Shown piece by piece: positions 24,970 to 35,818 of a stretch of DNA of 35,818 bases. The notes under the pieces were generated by a model that saw nothing but the letters and a program-made list of their open reading frames with translations, had not been told where the DNA came from and made no database searches. Made by a program: the position numbers and the translations under genes. The number at the start of each line of letters is the position of its first letter. Position 1 is the stretch's first letter. The stretch is from Thermoflexus sp. (GTDB lineage Bacteria > Chloroflexota > Anaerolineae > Aggregatilineales > Aggregatilineaceae), in the NCBI GenBank assembly GCA_020724485.1, contig DYGW01000009.1, forward strand, positions 1 to 35,818, read 5' to 3'.

Positions 24970-25314
24970 GAGATGTTTCCCTCCATCAATTCGTGAAATT
25001 CGGTCAGGCAGGGCGGCAGGCGGCCCCCGCACACGCCCTGCAGGTGAGAGACCATTTGAAAAGACCAGCAACCCCACCCTAAGTCCCTCCCCGCCTGCGG
25101 GGAGGGACTTCAAGAGCAGGCCTTTCTCCCTTCTCTCGCTTGCGGGGGAAGGGCCGGGGATGGGGGTAAAGATACTTATCAAATGGCCTCTGATAGTAGC
25201 TCCGCGCCAGCGCGCTCAATCAGAGCAGATTATAGAGAAGCTACGTGGGAGGCGACCACAAGATTCGTGTATGAATGGCCGCCATACTCATGGGGAGATC
25301 AGTTCAGGCCCGCG
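24970..25314. other. Intergenic region between sodA and mreB
   Basis: The 345-base gap holds an F-family element at 25047-25191. I see no supported gene, no clear sodA promoter and no convincing mreB terminator in the rest. Confidence 0.7.
25047..25191. repeat. F-family inverted-repeat element (copy F2)
   Basis: A 145-bp element between AGAGACCATTTGA (25047-25059) and TCAAATGGCCTCT (25179-25191), inverted repeats with one mismatch. The outer nine bases at both ends are identical to those of F1 at 2855-2990, including the same mismatch. Inside are a GTCCCTCCCCGC/GCGGGGAGGGAC stem and GAAGGGCCGGGGATGGG (25148-25164), a core also present in the R elements. Confidence 0.72.
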
Positions 25315-26322
25315 CTACAACCCCACCAGCGTCCGGCGCAGGAAAGCCAGGTCTTCCAGCGCGCGCCCGGCACCGACGGCTGTGGCGACAATGGGGTTTT
25401 CGGCGCGGTAGGCTGGCACGCCGACCTTGCGCGTGATGTACTGGTCAATGCCGCGCAGCAGCGCGCCGCCGCCCGTCAGCACAATGCCCCGGTCTATGAT
25501 GTCTGACGCCAGCTCTGGGGGAGTCTTTTCCAGCACGGCCTGGGCCGCCCCGACAATCGTCGCCAGCGGCTCAGCGATGGCCTCCACCACCTCGCTCGTC
25601 GTGACGGTGATCGTGCGCGGCAGACCACCCACCTGGTCGCGCCCCTGAATCTCCATGCTCATCTCCTGGCCGATGTCCACCGCAGCGCCGATCTGAATCT
25701 TGATCGACTCGGCGGTCGGCTCACCGATGACCAGGCTGTACTTGCGCCGGACGTAGTTAATGATCGCCTCGTCCAGGCGCATACCGCCCATGCGCACGCT
25801 GTCCGCCACCACAATGCCGTTCATCGCCAGCACCGCCGCTTCGCTGGCCCCGCCGCCCAAGTTGAAGACCATGTTGCCCGCTGGTGTGCTGATCGGCAAT
25901 CCGGCCCCCAGCGCCGCCAGCAGCGGCTCCGGCAGCAGGTACGCTGCGCGCGCACCGGCGCGCACCGCCGCCTCGTGGACGGCGCGCTTCTCGACGCTCG
26001 TCACGCCATAGGGCACGCTAAGCATCACCTCCGGGCCGCGAAACTGCATCCGCCCGCTCACCTTGCGGAAGAAATAGCGCAGCATCGCCTCGGTCACTTC
26101 GTAGTCAGCGATCACGCCGTCGCGCAGCGGGCGCAGCACCTCGATGTGCTCAGGATGGCGCCCGTACATGTCGCGCGCCTCCTGGCCCACCGCCACAACT
26201 CGCTCCTCTTCGATTGTCAGCGCGACCATCGCCGGCTCTTGCAGCACGATCTGCCCGTCGGCATAGATCATGACGTTGTTCGTGCCGAGGTCTACGCCCA
26301 GTTTTCGTGAGAACATGCCCAT
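25315..26322 (-). CDS. mreB: Rod-shape/actin-like protein MreB
   Basis: A bacterial actin homologue of 335 residues that polymerises under the inner membrane and guides lateral wall synthesis. Actin-fold ATPase motifs are seen: phosphate-1 loop GVDLGTNN (residues 9-16), the connect-1/phosphate-2 region [18 protein letters not shown], and adenosine motif [14 protein letters not shown]. The start is MGM at 26322 or the second Met at 26316; the longer open frame would run into the R element and is rejected. Neither start has a strong Shine-Dalgarno. No mreC, mreD or rodA follows, so this gene is outside a standard mre operon. The phosphate-1 loop ends NN rather than the more usual AN, and [12 protein letters not shown] differs slightly from the usual IV.S.SIRVGGD. 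Confidence 0.93.
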   Translation of the reverse strand: MGMFSRKLGVDLGTNNVMIYADGQIVLQEPAMVALTIEEERVVAVGQEARDMYGRHPEHIEVLRPLRDGVIADYEVTEAMLRYFFRKVSGRMQFRGPEVMLSVPYGVTSVEKRAVHEAAVRAGARAAYLLPEPLLAALGAGLPISTPAGNMVFNLGGGASEAAVLAMNGIVVADSVRMGGMRLDEAIINYVRRKYSLVIGEPTAESIKIQIGAAVDIGQEMSMEIQGRDQVGGLPRTITVTTSEVVEAIAEPLATIVGAAQAVLEKTPPELASDIIDRGIVLTGGGALLRGIDQYITRKVGVPAYRAENPIVATAVGAGRALEDLAFLRRTLVGL

Positions 26323-26403
26323 GGGAGAATCGCTTTCTCGCGGTGTTCGTCTGCACGCCGCATCACAAGATATACCGCAAGCCGCCCCAACACGCGAAAA
26401 AAG

Positions 26404-26588
26404 GGGGCCACGAACAAGTCGTGAACGTGTTTGCCCCCCCATCCCCGGCCCTTCTCCCACGAGGGGGGAAGGGAGCAAAGCGGCGGGCCGGCTCCCCTTC
26501 CCTCCGCGCAGCGTGGGGGAAGGGGTTGGGGAATGGGGGGCGATCCCAGCGCCCAAGTGCCCAGCCCTAACAGGTTGTTCGTGGACCC
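26404..26588 (-). mobile_element. R element, full 185-bp MITE-like copy (R4)
   Basis: Same length as R3, same 15-bp termini (GGGGCCACGAACAAG and CTTGTTCGTGGACCC) and by my count about ten substitutions with no indel. Both flanks are A-rich: CGAAAAAAG on the left and CAAAAAGCA on the right. This may be an imperfect 9-bp duplication in an A-tract, but the flanks do not match base for base. It abuts the T tract of the atp terminator. Confidence 0.85.
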
Positions 26589-26589
26589 C

Positions 26590-26625
26590 AAAAAGCATCG
26601 CGCCGGGCGTTCCTCTGCGCGATGC
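26590..26625 (-). terminator. Intrinsic terminator of the atpAGDC operon
   Basis: On the minus strand GCATCGCGC pairs perfectly with GCGCGATGC (26625-26617 with 26603-26595) and is followed directly by TTTTT (26594-26590). It starts 33 bases after the atpC stop codon. The R4 element begins on the other side of the T tract. Confidence 0.88.
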
Positions 26626-26658
26626 CTCTGGCTCTGTGTGCGGAGCGCCGCAGCCCGG

Positions 26659-27102
26659 TCAGTTTTCGTCTTCCAGGCTGCGCACGCGCTGTCCGCGCCC
26701 CTGCACCCGCCCGTGAACTTTGGCAGCGATCTCGACCCGGCGCAACTCCTGGGCGATCTCCGCCCGCCGTTCCGCATTGGGGCTGGCCGCCATCAGATCG
26801 CGGGCGCGGTTGCGCGCGTCTTCGATCTGCGCCATGTCCAGCTCGTAGACCGACTCTGCGTCATCGGCCAGCACGGTCACCTTGTCCGGGCGCACTTCCA
26901 CCACGCCGCCATACACGACGAAGCTGACCACGTCTTCGCCCTCGACAATGCGCAGTTCGCCAAAGGCCAGCGTCGTCAGCAGCGGCGTGTGGTTGGGCAG
27001 CACGCCCATCTCGCCCTCGCTGCCGGGGATGATCACCATGTCGGCGCGTTCGGTGTGGTAGAGCCGGCGCACGCGCGATACGACTTCCACCTCAAGCGGC
27101 AT
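26659..27102 (-). CDS. atpC: ATP synthase F1 epsilon subunit
   Basis: A 147-residue epsilon subunit with the N-terminal beta sandwich (IIPGSEGEMGVLPNHTPLLTTLAFGEL, the hallmark segment) and a C-terminal helical hairpin of about 50 residues. Epsilon couples the central stalk and can inhibit ATP hydrolysis by extension of the C-terminal helices. It ends in a basic stretch (RVQGRGQRVRSLEDEN) longer than the usual C-terminus. AGGAGGA lies before the ATG. It is the last gene of the minus-strand atpA-G-D-C unit, 56 bases after atpD, followed by the operon terminator. Confidence 0.95.
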   Translation of the reverse strand: MPLEVEVVSRVRRLYHTERADMVIIPGSEGEMGVLPNHTPLLTTLAFGELRIVEGEDVVSFVVYGGVVEVRPDKVTVLADDAESVYELDMAQIEDARNRARDLMAASPNAERRAEIAQELRRVEIAAKVHGRVQGRGQRVRSLEDEN

Positions 27103-27158
27103 CCTGTCCTCCTCCTTCGGGCGAGGGCACCTGCCCCCACCCTTCGGCGTCCGCGCCG

Positions 27159-29575
<2,417 letters not shown>

Positions 29576-29611
29576 GGCTTATCTCATTCCCTTCTGCGCG
29601 GGGGCCCGCCC

Positions 29612-31138
<1,527 letters not shown>

Positions 31139-31281
31139 ATAAGAGTTTCTCCTCGCAGCCTGGGAAGACGATGCCCTCTACCTGATCAACTCGCGAGCCA
31201 GACCGCTTTCCTGCGCCCGCGAGCAGTGTCCCCGCCACAGATCGTGCGCGACAATCTCTCGGCCCTGATCGCCAGTTATCC

Positions 31282-31351
31282 ACCTCACCCCCGTTTCGCT
31301 TCGCTCAACTTCCCCCTCTCCGCCGGCGGAGAGGGGGTCAGGGGGTGAGGT
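31282..31351. repeat. C-family palindromic repeat (copy C4)
   Basis: ACCTCACCCCC and GGGGGTGAGGT close the element as inverted ends, and CCCCCTCTCCGCC pairs with GGCGGAGAGGGGG in the centre. It lies in the transcribed leader of the atp operon, so it will be a strong RNA hairpin there. Confidence 0.8.
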
Positions 31352-31413
31352 TGCGAGCGGCAAGGAACAGACTGGCGATCAGGGTCAATCTCTCGCGCCC
31401 GTAAACATTGTTA

Positions 31414-31442
31414 AATATAGATCAATTGAAGCAAATAATCAA
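31414..31442 (-). promoter_or_regulatory. Promoter for the atpAGDC operon
   Basis: On the minus strand TTGATT (31442-31437), a 17-base spacer and TATATT (31419-31414) in an AT-rich block. The predicted leader to atpA is about 270 bases and includes the C4 hairpin. Confidence 0.55.
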
Positions 31443-31487
31443 AAATATATGATACTTTCTCCCCGGCATTCCGCCGCCCTATCTCTT

Positions 31488-32363
31488 TCACCCTTCATCC
31501 TGATCGTGGTTATTGTCAGGGTCTCGCCCGGCCAGCCGTGAGACTTTGCGCCCGCCGCCCAGTCCCACGCTGCGCTGGTACGCCGCCCAGATCGCCCGCG
31601 AGATGACCGTGCGCAGCCCGCCCTTCTCCAGTTGGTAGAGCGCCTCCGCCGACGTGCCACCAGGGCTGGTAACCTCGTTGCGCAGCATCGCCAGGTGATC
31701 GCCCGACTGCGCCGCGTACTCGACCGACCCGCGCATCGTCTGCAAGACCAGCTTCTCAGCGATGTGGCGCGAGAAGCCGAGATGCACCCCGGCGTCAACC
31801 ATCGCCTCCATGAACAGGAACACGTAGGCCGGGCCGGTGCCGCTCAGCGCCGTCGCCATGTCCAGATAGTCTTCGTCCTGCACGAAAATCTCTTCGCCAA
31901 ACGCCTTGAGCAGCATCCGCGCCTGCTCGCGCTGCGCTTCGGGAACTTCGTCGGTGGCCGTCCACACGCTGATACCCTGGCCGATGCGCGCTGGCGTGTT
32001 GGGCATCACGCGCACCACGCAGGCGTTAGCCAGCCCGTCGGCGATCATCTTGATCGGCGCGCCAGCGACAATGCTGACCACCAGCGAGCACGTGCGCGCC
32101 CCTCCGCGCACTTCAGGCAGCACGCGGTCGAGCACCTGCGGCTTGACCGAAAGCACCAGGATGTCGGCCTTGGTCGCCCCCTCCAGGTTATCGGTCGTGG
32201 TGCGCACCCCGTAAGCTGCGGCCAGCTCCTCGAGCCGCTCTGGACGCGGGTCAACAGCGATGATCTGCTGTGGCAGCACCATACGCTGCTTGAGCAGCCC
32301 TTGAATCATGGCCTCGCCCATGTTGCCGCTGCCGATGAAGGCGATGGTCAGGTCTCCAAACAT
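31488..32363 (-). CDS. proC: Pyrroline-5-carboxylate reductase
   Basis: Last step of proline synthesis: reduces 1-pyrroline-5-carboxylate with NAD(P)H. The 291-residue protein has the Rossmann motif GSGNMG at residues 11-16 and SVKPQVLDRVLPEV. RVMPNTPARIGQGI lies in the middle, and the dimerisation/active-site block SGTGPAYVFLFMEAM with the later TSPGGTSAEALYQLEKGG is in the C-terminal domain. The last ~20 residues (KVSRLAGRDPDNNHDQDEG) are a charged extension. It is on the same strand as rex, 199 bases downstream of it, and may be read from its own promoter. No other proline genes are nearby. Confidence 0.96.
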   Translation of the reverse strand: MFGDLTIAFIGSGNMGEAMIQGLLKQRMVLPQQIIAVDPRPERLEELAAAYGVRTTTDNLEGATKADILVLSVKPQVLDRVLPEVRGGARTCSLVVSIVAGAPIKMIADGLANACVVRVMPNTPARIGQGISVWTATDEVPEAQREQARMLLKAFGEEIFVQDEDYLDMATALSGTGPAYVFLFMEAMVDAGVHLGFSRHIAEKLVLQTMRGSVEYAAQSGDHLAMLRNEVTSPGGTSAEALYQLEKGGLRTVISRAIWAAYQRSVGLGGGRKVSRLAGRDPDNNHDQDEG

Positions 32364-32562
32364 CCCGTCAGGTCCTCGCTCAAGCCAATTGGCGCAGCCA
32401 CAAGAGCGGGGGCATATGCGCCGTGTGTGCCCTCCGCCAACGAGCCACCATCTTACCGCAAGAACGGCCCGATCAACACAAGCGATGCGGGGCCGCCCTA
32501 TGATCGGCGCAATCGTCCCCTGCGCGGCATAACCGCGATGCTGAAATCCGGCGTGCCCTGCG

Positions 32563-33189
32563 TCAGGGCGTCAGGTAGTAGGTCATGTGCTGGAGGTGCG
32601 CCGCCGGATCAATATACTGCACGCGCACGCCCGGCGGCACTGCCAGCGTGATCGGCGCGTAGTTGAGCAGCGCGGTCACGCCCGCCTCGATCAGCCGGTC
32701 GGCGACAGCCTGCGCTTCTGCGGCGGGCACCGCGATCATGGCGATGCGGATACCCAGGCGCTGAATTTCGGCGGCAAGCTGCTCCATCGGCAGGATGGTC
32801 AGGTCGCCGATGCGCTCGCCGACCAGCTTCGGGTCGGCGTCGAACAGCACCGCGACGCGGAACCCGCGCGCCTGAAAGCCGCGATAGTGAGCAATGGCGT
32901 GCCCCAGATCGCCCACGCCGACGACTGCCATCAGCCACTCGCGGTCTACCTTGAGAATGTGGCGAATCTGCTCGTAGAGATACTGGACGTTGTAACCTGT
33001 GCCCTGCTTGCCGAACTCGCCGAAGTGCGACAGGTCTTTGCGAATCTGCGCCGAGCTGATCCCCAGCCGCTCGCCCAGTTCGTGCGAGGACGTGTACTCT
33101 TTCTCTTCCTGGATCATCCGGCCTAAAGCGCGCAGGTAAATCGGTAACCGCCCAATGACGATGTCTGGAATGCTGGCTCTGATACCCAT
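32563..33189 (-). CDS. rex: Redox-sensing transcriptional repressor Rex
   Basis: A 208-residue Rex protein. The N-terminal winged helix (residues ~1-80) contains the HTH block [29 protein letters not shown]. The C-terminal Rossmann domain has GVGDLGHA at residues 91-98 for NADH. The final helix serves domain swapping in the dimer. Rex dimers bind DNA when NAD+ is high and let go when NADH rises, which turns on fermentation and alternative respiratory genes. ATG 33189 is chosen because AAAGGAG precedes it; 34 further upstream codons look unrelated. The upstream region to 33406 is AT-rich and might hold operators, but I see no clean TTGTGA-N6-TCACAA site. The acetate-forming cluster is a candidate regulon member, by inference. 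Confidence 0.96.
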   Translation of the reverse strand: MGIRASIPDIVIGRLPIYLRALGRMIQEEKEYTSSHELGERLGISSAQIRKDLSHFGEFGKQGTGYNVQYLYEQIRHILKVDREWLMAVVGVGDLGHAIAHYRGFQARGFRVAVLFDADPKLVGERIGDLTILPMEQLAAEIQRLGIRIAMIAVPAAEAQAVADRLIEAGVTALLNYAPITLAVPPGVRVQYIDPAAHLQHMTYYLTP

Positions 33190-33339
33190 CTGGCTGCGGC
33201 TCCTTTCTCGATTGGTGGCCCTGGTCACGTACCAGGCCGATAATAGTGATAGAAATAGGGGAAAATGTGAAGAGCATAACAATCGTAGCACGCTTCATTC
33301 ATAAAAACAATAATGTTTCAGAAAAATTCGCAAACCTGG

Positions 33340-33368
33340 TTGCCCCGCCCCGCCGCCGCTGCTATGAT
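33340..33368 (+). promoter_or_regulatory. Promoter for the Tat-exported amidase
   Basis: TTGCCC (33340-33345), a 17-base spacer and TATGAT (33363-33368), 38 bases before the start codon. Confidence 0.65.
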
Positions 33369-33406
33369 CCGCGCCAACGCTGCTTGAGTACGGGGCGCAA
33401 CCGTCT

Positions 33407-34189
33407 ATGCCACCTTCACCGCCGTCCGTCCGCCGTCTCTCGCGCCGCGACTTCCTCGGCCTGACCGGCATGGCCGCCATCGGCGGCGCGCTGACCTGCG
33501 TGGGCGCGTCACTCGGCTACCTGGCCGTTGACCGTCTCAGCCGCGCCCGGCGGACACCGCTCCCCACACAGACACCCGTCGCGCTCCCCGCCTACTCCAA
33601 GCAAATTGACCGCCCCGGCATCCTGGAACGCCAGGACTGGGGCGCGCACGCGCCGGATCACGACGCCGAGAACGAGCGCGGCTTCTACGGACCGGACAAC
33701 CGCGAAGGCTGGCGCGTCTATGAGGGCGATCTGCGCGCCGTGTACCGCACCGTCGTTGTGCACCATTCCGTGCTCTACGAGACCGACGATCCCGGCACCA
33801 TGCGCGCCATCCAGCAGCAGCACATGGAGCTACGCGGCTGGGCCGACATCGCCTACCATTTCGGCGTCGGGCAGAACGCGCAGGTCTTCGCCGGACGCCT
33901 GCTGAACGTGCGCGGCACGCACGTCGAGGGCTTCAACACCGGCAGCGTCGGAGTCGTCTTCCTCGGCGATTTCAGCCTGAGCGTCCCCACCCCGGCCCAG
34001 ATCGAGGCCGGTCGGCGGCTAATTGACTGGCTGGCCCTGCGCCTGGAGCTGACCCACCTGACCGGTCACAGCGACTTCAACAGCGACACCGACTGCCCCG
34101 GCCAGCATCTGCGCGAAGTGCTGAGCGCGCTGGCCCAATCCGCAGGGCTGGCGCTGGGCACGGGTGGCTATGTATCTGAGCAGACCTGA
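33407..34189 (+). CDS. Tat-exported N-acetylmuramoyl-L-alanine amidase (PGRP/Amidase_2 fold)
   Basis: A 260-residue protein with a twin-arginine signal (SRRDFLGLTG from residue 12) and a hydrophobic stretch to ~42, so it is exported folded. The remainder is a PGRP/amidase-2 domain: the zinc ligands are a His of VVHHS (119/120), His221 in HLTGHSDFNSDTDC and Cys230 (DCPG). The GWADIAYHFGVG and NTGSVGVVFLGDF blocks are conserved. Such enzymes cut the bond between muramic acid and the first alanine of peptidoglycan. Export by Tat fits a zinc enzyme. There is no cell-wall-binding repeat. It has its own promoter, divergent from rex. A hairpin follows the stop codon. Confidence 0.93.
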   Translation: MPPSPPSVRRLSRRDFLGLTGMAAIGGALTCVGASLGYLAVDRLSRARRTPLPTQTPVALPAYSKQIDRPGILERQDWGAHAPDHDAENERGFYGPDNREGWRVYEGDLRAVYRTVVVHHSVLYETDDPGTMRAIQQQHMELRGWADIAYHFGVGQNAQVFAGRLLNVRGTHVEGFNTGSVGVVFLGDFSLSVPTPAQIEAGRRLIDWLALRLELTHLTGHSDFNSDTDCPGQHLREVLSALAQSAGLALGTGGYVSEQT

Positions 34190-34214
34190 TCCGCCGCGCG
34201 CCCGGAATCAAATA

Positions 34215-34234
34215 GCGCCCCGGCAAAGGGGCGC
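34215..34234. terminator. Stem-loop between convergent amidase and surface-protein genes
   Basis: GCGCCCC (34215-34221) pairs with GGGGCGC (34228-34234) across GGCAAA. It lies between convergent stop codons, with no strong T tract on plus (GCTGTC) and ATTTGATT on minus. It is a reasonable shared terminator. Confidence 0.55.
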
Positions 34235-34254
34235 GCTGTCAGTCTGGCCCGCGC

Positions 34255-34941
34255 TCACACGAATTCACGGCGTCCGCGATACCACACGAAGGCCGCCGCC
34301 GCCATCACCACCAGCAGCGCCGCCGCTCCGACCGCCAGCACCGAAGGCTCGCCCTGGCCCGGCAGGTCGTCGGCGGGCGGGTACCCGGTCGCTGGCAGGC
34401 CCGTCGGCACAAACACCTCACCGACCGCGCTCTGAGTGAACGGCCCCGCTGGCCCGGCTCCCGCCAGGATCACCTGGTTAACCAGCACGCCGTTCGCCGG
34501 GCCGCGCATCACCGTCGTATGCACGCGCATGGCGACGGTCTGGCCTGGACGCAGTTCCGGCACGGTAAAAATCACCGCGCGGTCACTGATGGCGACTTCT
34601 CCGTAATCTGTATCGGCGTTGTCAATGCGCAACTCCTCGCGCAGCGTGTTGGTCACCAACAGGTCCGTGCCAGCGGAAGCCCCGGTATTGGTCAGCGTGA
34701 TGACCCAGGTCACCGCCTCGCCCGGCAGCCCCAACGCCCCGTCCGCCAGCTCAGCAGCGACCGTCAGCGTCCCCTGGAAGCCGGCATCGCGCATCTGCCA
34801 CGCAAGGCCCAGCGCACCGGTCAGGGGAGCGCCTTGCTGTCCAGACGCACACGGGGCAGCCCCCGCCGCCCACACGCTTGTTCCCCCGGTGAGCCACAGC
34901 GCCAGAAGCATCACGCCCGCCAGCGCCAGTAATCTGCACAT
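34255..34941 (-). CDS. Secreted surface protein with DUF11-like domain and LPATG anchor motif
   Basis: A 228-residue protein. Residues ~1-26 form a Sec signal peptide (cleavage near VWAAGAAP). Residues ~55-180 are an Ig-like DUF11-type beta sandwich with the tell-tale VTWVITLTNTGASAGTDLLVTNTL, then PELRPGQTV. LPATG at 182-186 is followed by 14 residues, a hydrophobic segment at ~201-220 and the basic tail YRGRREFV, i.e. a sortase-type sorting signal, although the spacer between motif and membrane segment is longer than in Firmicutes. GGGGGATC precedes the ATG. It has its own strong promoter. No sortase is in the window, so anchoring by sortase or simply by the membrane segment both remain possible. 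Confidence 0.85.
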   Translation of the reverse strand: MCRLLALAGVMLLALWLTGGTSVWAAGAAPCASGQQGAPLTGALGLAWQMRDAGFQGTLTVAAELADGALGLPGEAVTWVITLTNTGASAGTDLLVTNTLREELRIDNADTDYGEVAISDRAVIFTVPELRPGQTVAMRVHTTVMRGPANGVLVNQVILAGAGPAGPFTQSAVGEVFVPTGLPATGYPPADDLPGQGEPSVLAVGAAALLVVMAAAAFVWYRGRREFV

Positions 34942-34980
34942 GATCCCCCTCAGATGGTGAAGATCGGCTCCTCACTTGTT

Positions 34981-35009
34981 ATTATACCCCCTTCGCCGCC
35001 GTCTGTAAA
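34981..35009 (-). promoter_or_regulatory. Promoter for the LPATG surface protein
   Basis: On the minus strand TTTACA (35009-35004), a 17-base spacer and a perfect TATAAT (34986-34981), 39 bases before the start codon. Confidence 0.72.
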
Positions 35010-35057
35010 AGCCGTGTGCGGGCAGGTGGCAAACCGTCGGTTGGTCAGCCCCAACCC

Positions 35058-35086
35058 TTGTCACGTCCGGCGCGGCCTGTTACCAT
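35058..35086 (+). promoter_or_regulatory. Possible promoter for the GbsR/MarR-type regulator
   Basis: TTGTCA (35058-35063), a 17-base spacer and TACCAT (35081-35086), about 100 bases before the start codon. The -10 matches only four of six positions. Confidence 0.4.
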
Positions 35087-35186
35087 TTGTCCAACGCGGC
35101 GGCTGGGTTTCCGGCGGCAAGCCCGGCCAGACTCACAGCCCGCCGCGCTAGCGGAGATTCACCGATCAGCACAAGTGAGCACACGT

Positions 35187-35753
35187 ATGGGCGCTCCAGC
35201 AAACAGACCGCCACTGAACGCCACGTTCCAGGCCGTCAACGCCAGTATCATCGAAGGGCTGGGCCAGCTTGCGGGCTATTTCGGCTTCTCAAAGGTCATG
35301 GGCCAGTTGTTCGGGGTGCTCATGCTCAGCCCCGAACCACTCAGCTTGGACGACTTGATGGAGCGCCTGGGCATCTCCAAGGCGGGCGTCAGCACGACAA
35401 TGCGCACGATGGAGCACATGGGCATCGTCCGCGAAGTGTGGGTCAGGGATGACCGGCGCAAGTACTACCGGGCTGAAAGCGACTTCTGGCAGATTCTGAC
35501 CAATATCCTGCGCAGCCGCGAGCTACGCGATGTCAACCAGGCGCTGCACGTCCTGGGCGACAGCGCAGAGCGCCTGCAGGAAGCGATCCCGGACATGGAG
35601 CCGGAGGATCGCCAGCTTGCCGAGTATTACCTGGATCGCTTGAGCCAGCTTCAGGAGTTTTTCCGCCTGGCGCAGATGCTGCTCATGTCGTTGATCGAGC
35701 GCGCCCAGGATCAGCCGGGTACCGAGCACGCCCGCCGCGACGGTCTTGAGTGA
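35187..35753 (+). CDS. GbsR/MarR-family transcriptional regulator
   Basis: A 188-residue winged-helix DNA-binding protein. Residues ~30-95 hold the HTH (LSLDDLMERLGISKAGVSTTMRTMEHMGIVREVW) followed by the wing RDDRRKYYRAES. The C-terminal ~90 residues are helical and likely dimerise. This layout matches GbsR-type MarR relatives, some of which sense choline or glycine betaine and others control transport or osmolyte genes. ATG 35187 is preferred; an in-frame GTG 12 bases upstream is an alternative, and neither has a good Shine-Dalgarno. No target operon is visible: the next DNA is a repeat and the contig end. The effector cannot be deduced. Confidence 0.85.
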   Translation: MGAPANRPPLNATFQAVNASIIEGLGQLAGYFGFSKVMGQLFGVLMLSPEPLSLDDLMERLGISKAGVSTTMRTMEHMGIVREVWVRDDRRKYYRAESDFWQILTNILRSRELRDVNQALHVLGDSAERLQEAIPDMEPEDRQLAEYYLDRLSQLQEFFRLAQMLLMSLIERAQDQPGTEHARRDGLE

Positions 35754-35767
35754 GCGCGGCGTGGCAG

Positions 35768-35818
35768 GGGTCCACGAACAAGCTGTTAGGGCTGGGCACT
35801 TGGGCGCTGGGATTGCCC
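35768..35818 (+). repeat. R element, left-end fragment at contig end (R5)
   Basis: Begins with the terminus GGGTCCACGAACAAG, followed by CTGTTAGGGCTGGGCACTTG and GGCGCTGGGATTGCCC, identical to the reverse complement of the right ends of R3 and R4 apart from a base or two. The contig stops within the element. Confidence 0.85.

Larger units (their letters stand above)
26323..26658. other. Intergenic region between mreB and atpC
   Basis: The 336-base gap contains a full R element at 26404-26588 and the atp operon terminator at 26590-26625. No gene is supported. Confidence 0.8.
31139..31487. other. Intergenic region between atpA and proC with AT-rich promoter block
   Basis: The 349-base gap holds the atpA leader, a C-family repeat at 31282-31351 and an AT-rich stretch (about 31400-31460) carrying the atp promoter. 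The AT content contrasts with the rest of the window. No gene is supported. Confidence 0.75.

Noticed and set aside
24970-25182. Upstream extension of the superoxide dismutase frame
   Set aside because: The extra N-terminal ~70 codons translate the F2 repeat; the family start and a good ribosome-binding site are at 24969.
33240-33330. Rex operator upstream of rex
   Set aside because: A TGTGAAGAGCATAACA stretch lies in the AT-rich region but matches the Rex consensus in only one half; too weak to annotate.

Overview
The window looks like one GC-rich bacterial metagenome contig, most likely from Chloroflexota (Anaerolineae or a relative). That assignment is an inference. It rests on the gene mix: mevalonate kinase beside a UbiA-type decaprenyl-phosphate phosphoribosyltransferase, a fused ADP-forming acetyl-CoA synthetase, Rex, a Tat-exported amidase and an LPxTG-like surface protein. 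Very dense families of intergenic palindromic repeats also fit. Nothing here looks like a plasmid or phage. I see no rRNA, tRNA or CRISPR array. Many promoters follow a TTGNNN-N17-TATAAT pattern.

Layout. 1-9127 is mainly plus strand: DPPR-synthase-like UbiA, mevalonate kinase and a small membrane protein; then, after a repeat-filled gap, the site-2 protease RseP, an acidic-tailed HEAT-repeat protein and a TPR protein; then acylphosphatase, a membrane-anchored unknown protein and a membrane zinc-ribbon protein. 9229-16412 is minus strand and forms a lower-glycolysis/acetate module: ADP-forming acetyl-CoA synthetase, a BioD-like/DRTGG protein, enolase, pyruvate kinase and an AEC-family permease. 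17086-19361 (plus) holds a cysteine desulfurase and MnmA, a sulfur-relay pair for tRNA 2-thiouridine. They converge on a prepilin peptidase with a previously uncalled 59-aa membrane protein in front of it. 20697-22838 (plus) is an NfeD-like/flotillin pair. 23216-26322 (minus) holds two tandem ferredoxins, a superoxide dismutase and MreB. 26659-31138 (minus) is atpA-atpG-atpD-atpC, the F1 part of ATP synthase without delta or Fo genes, followed by a strong terminator. 31488-33189 (minus) holds ProC and the redox repressor Rex. The right end carries a Tat-exported amidase, a surface protein with LPATG and a GbsR/MarR-type regulator.

How the genes fit together. Enolase, pyruvate kinase and ADP-forming acetyl-CoA synthetase suggest conversion of 2-phosphoglycerate through pyruvate and acetyl-CoA to acetate with ATP gain. 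The step from pyruvate to acetyl-CoA is not in the window. Rex, low-potential ferredoxins and superoxide dismutase fit an organism that balances NADH by fermentation and meets some oxygen.

The most distinctive signal is in the gaps. Several families of short dispersed elements are stacked between genes. The best is a 185-bp element with 15-bp terminal inverted repeats (one mismatch). It is present in two full-length copies about 95% alike, one older degraded copy, and a half copy at each end of the contig. One full copy is flanked by a perfect 9-bp direct repeat, as expected of a non-autonomous transposon (MITE). The contig probably ends where it does because the assembler could not cross this repeat.
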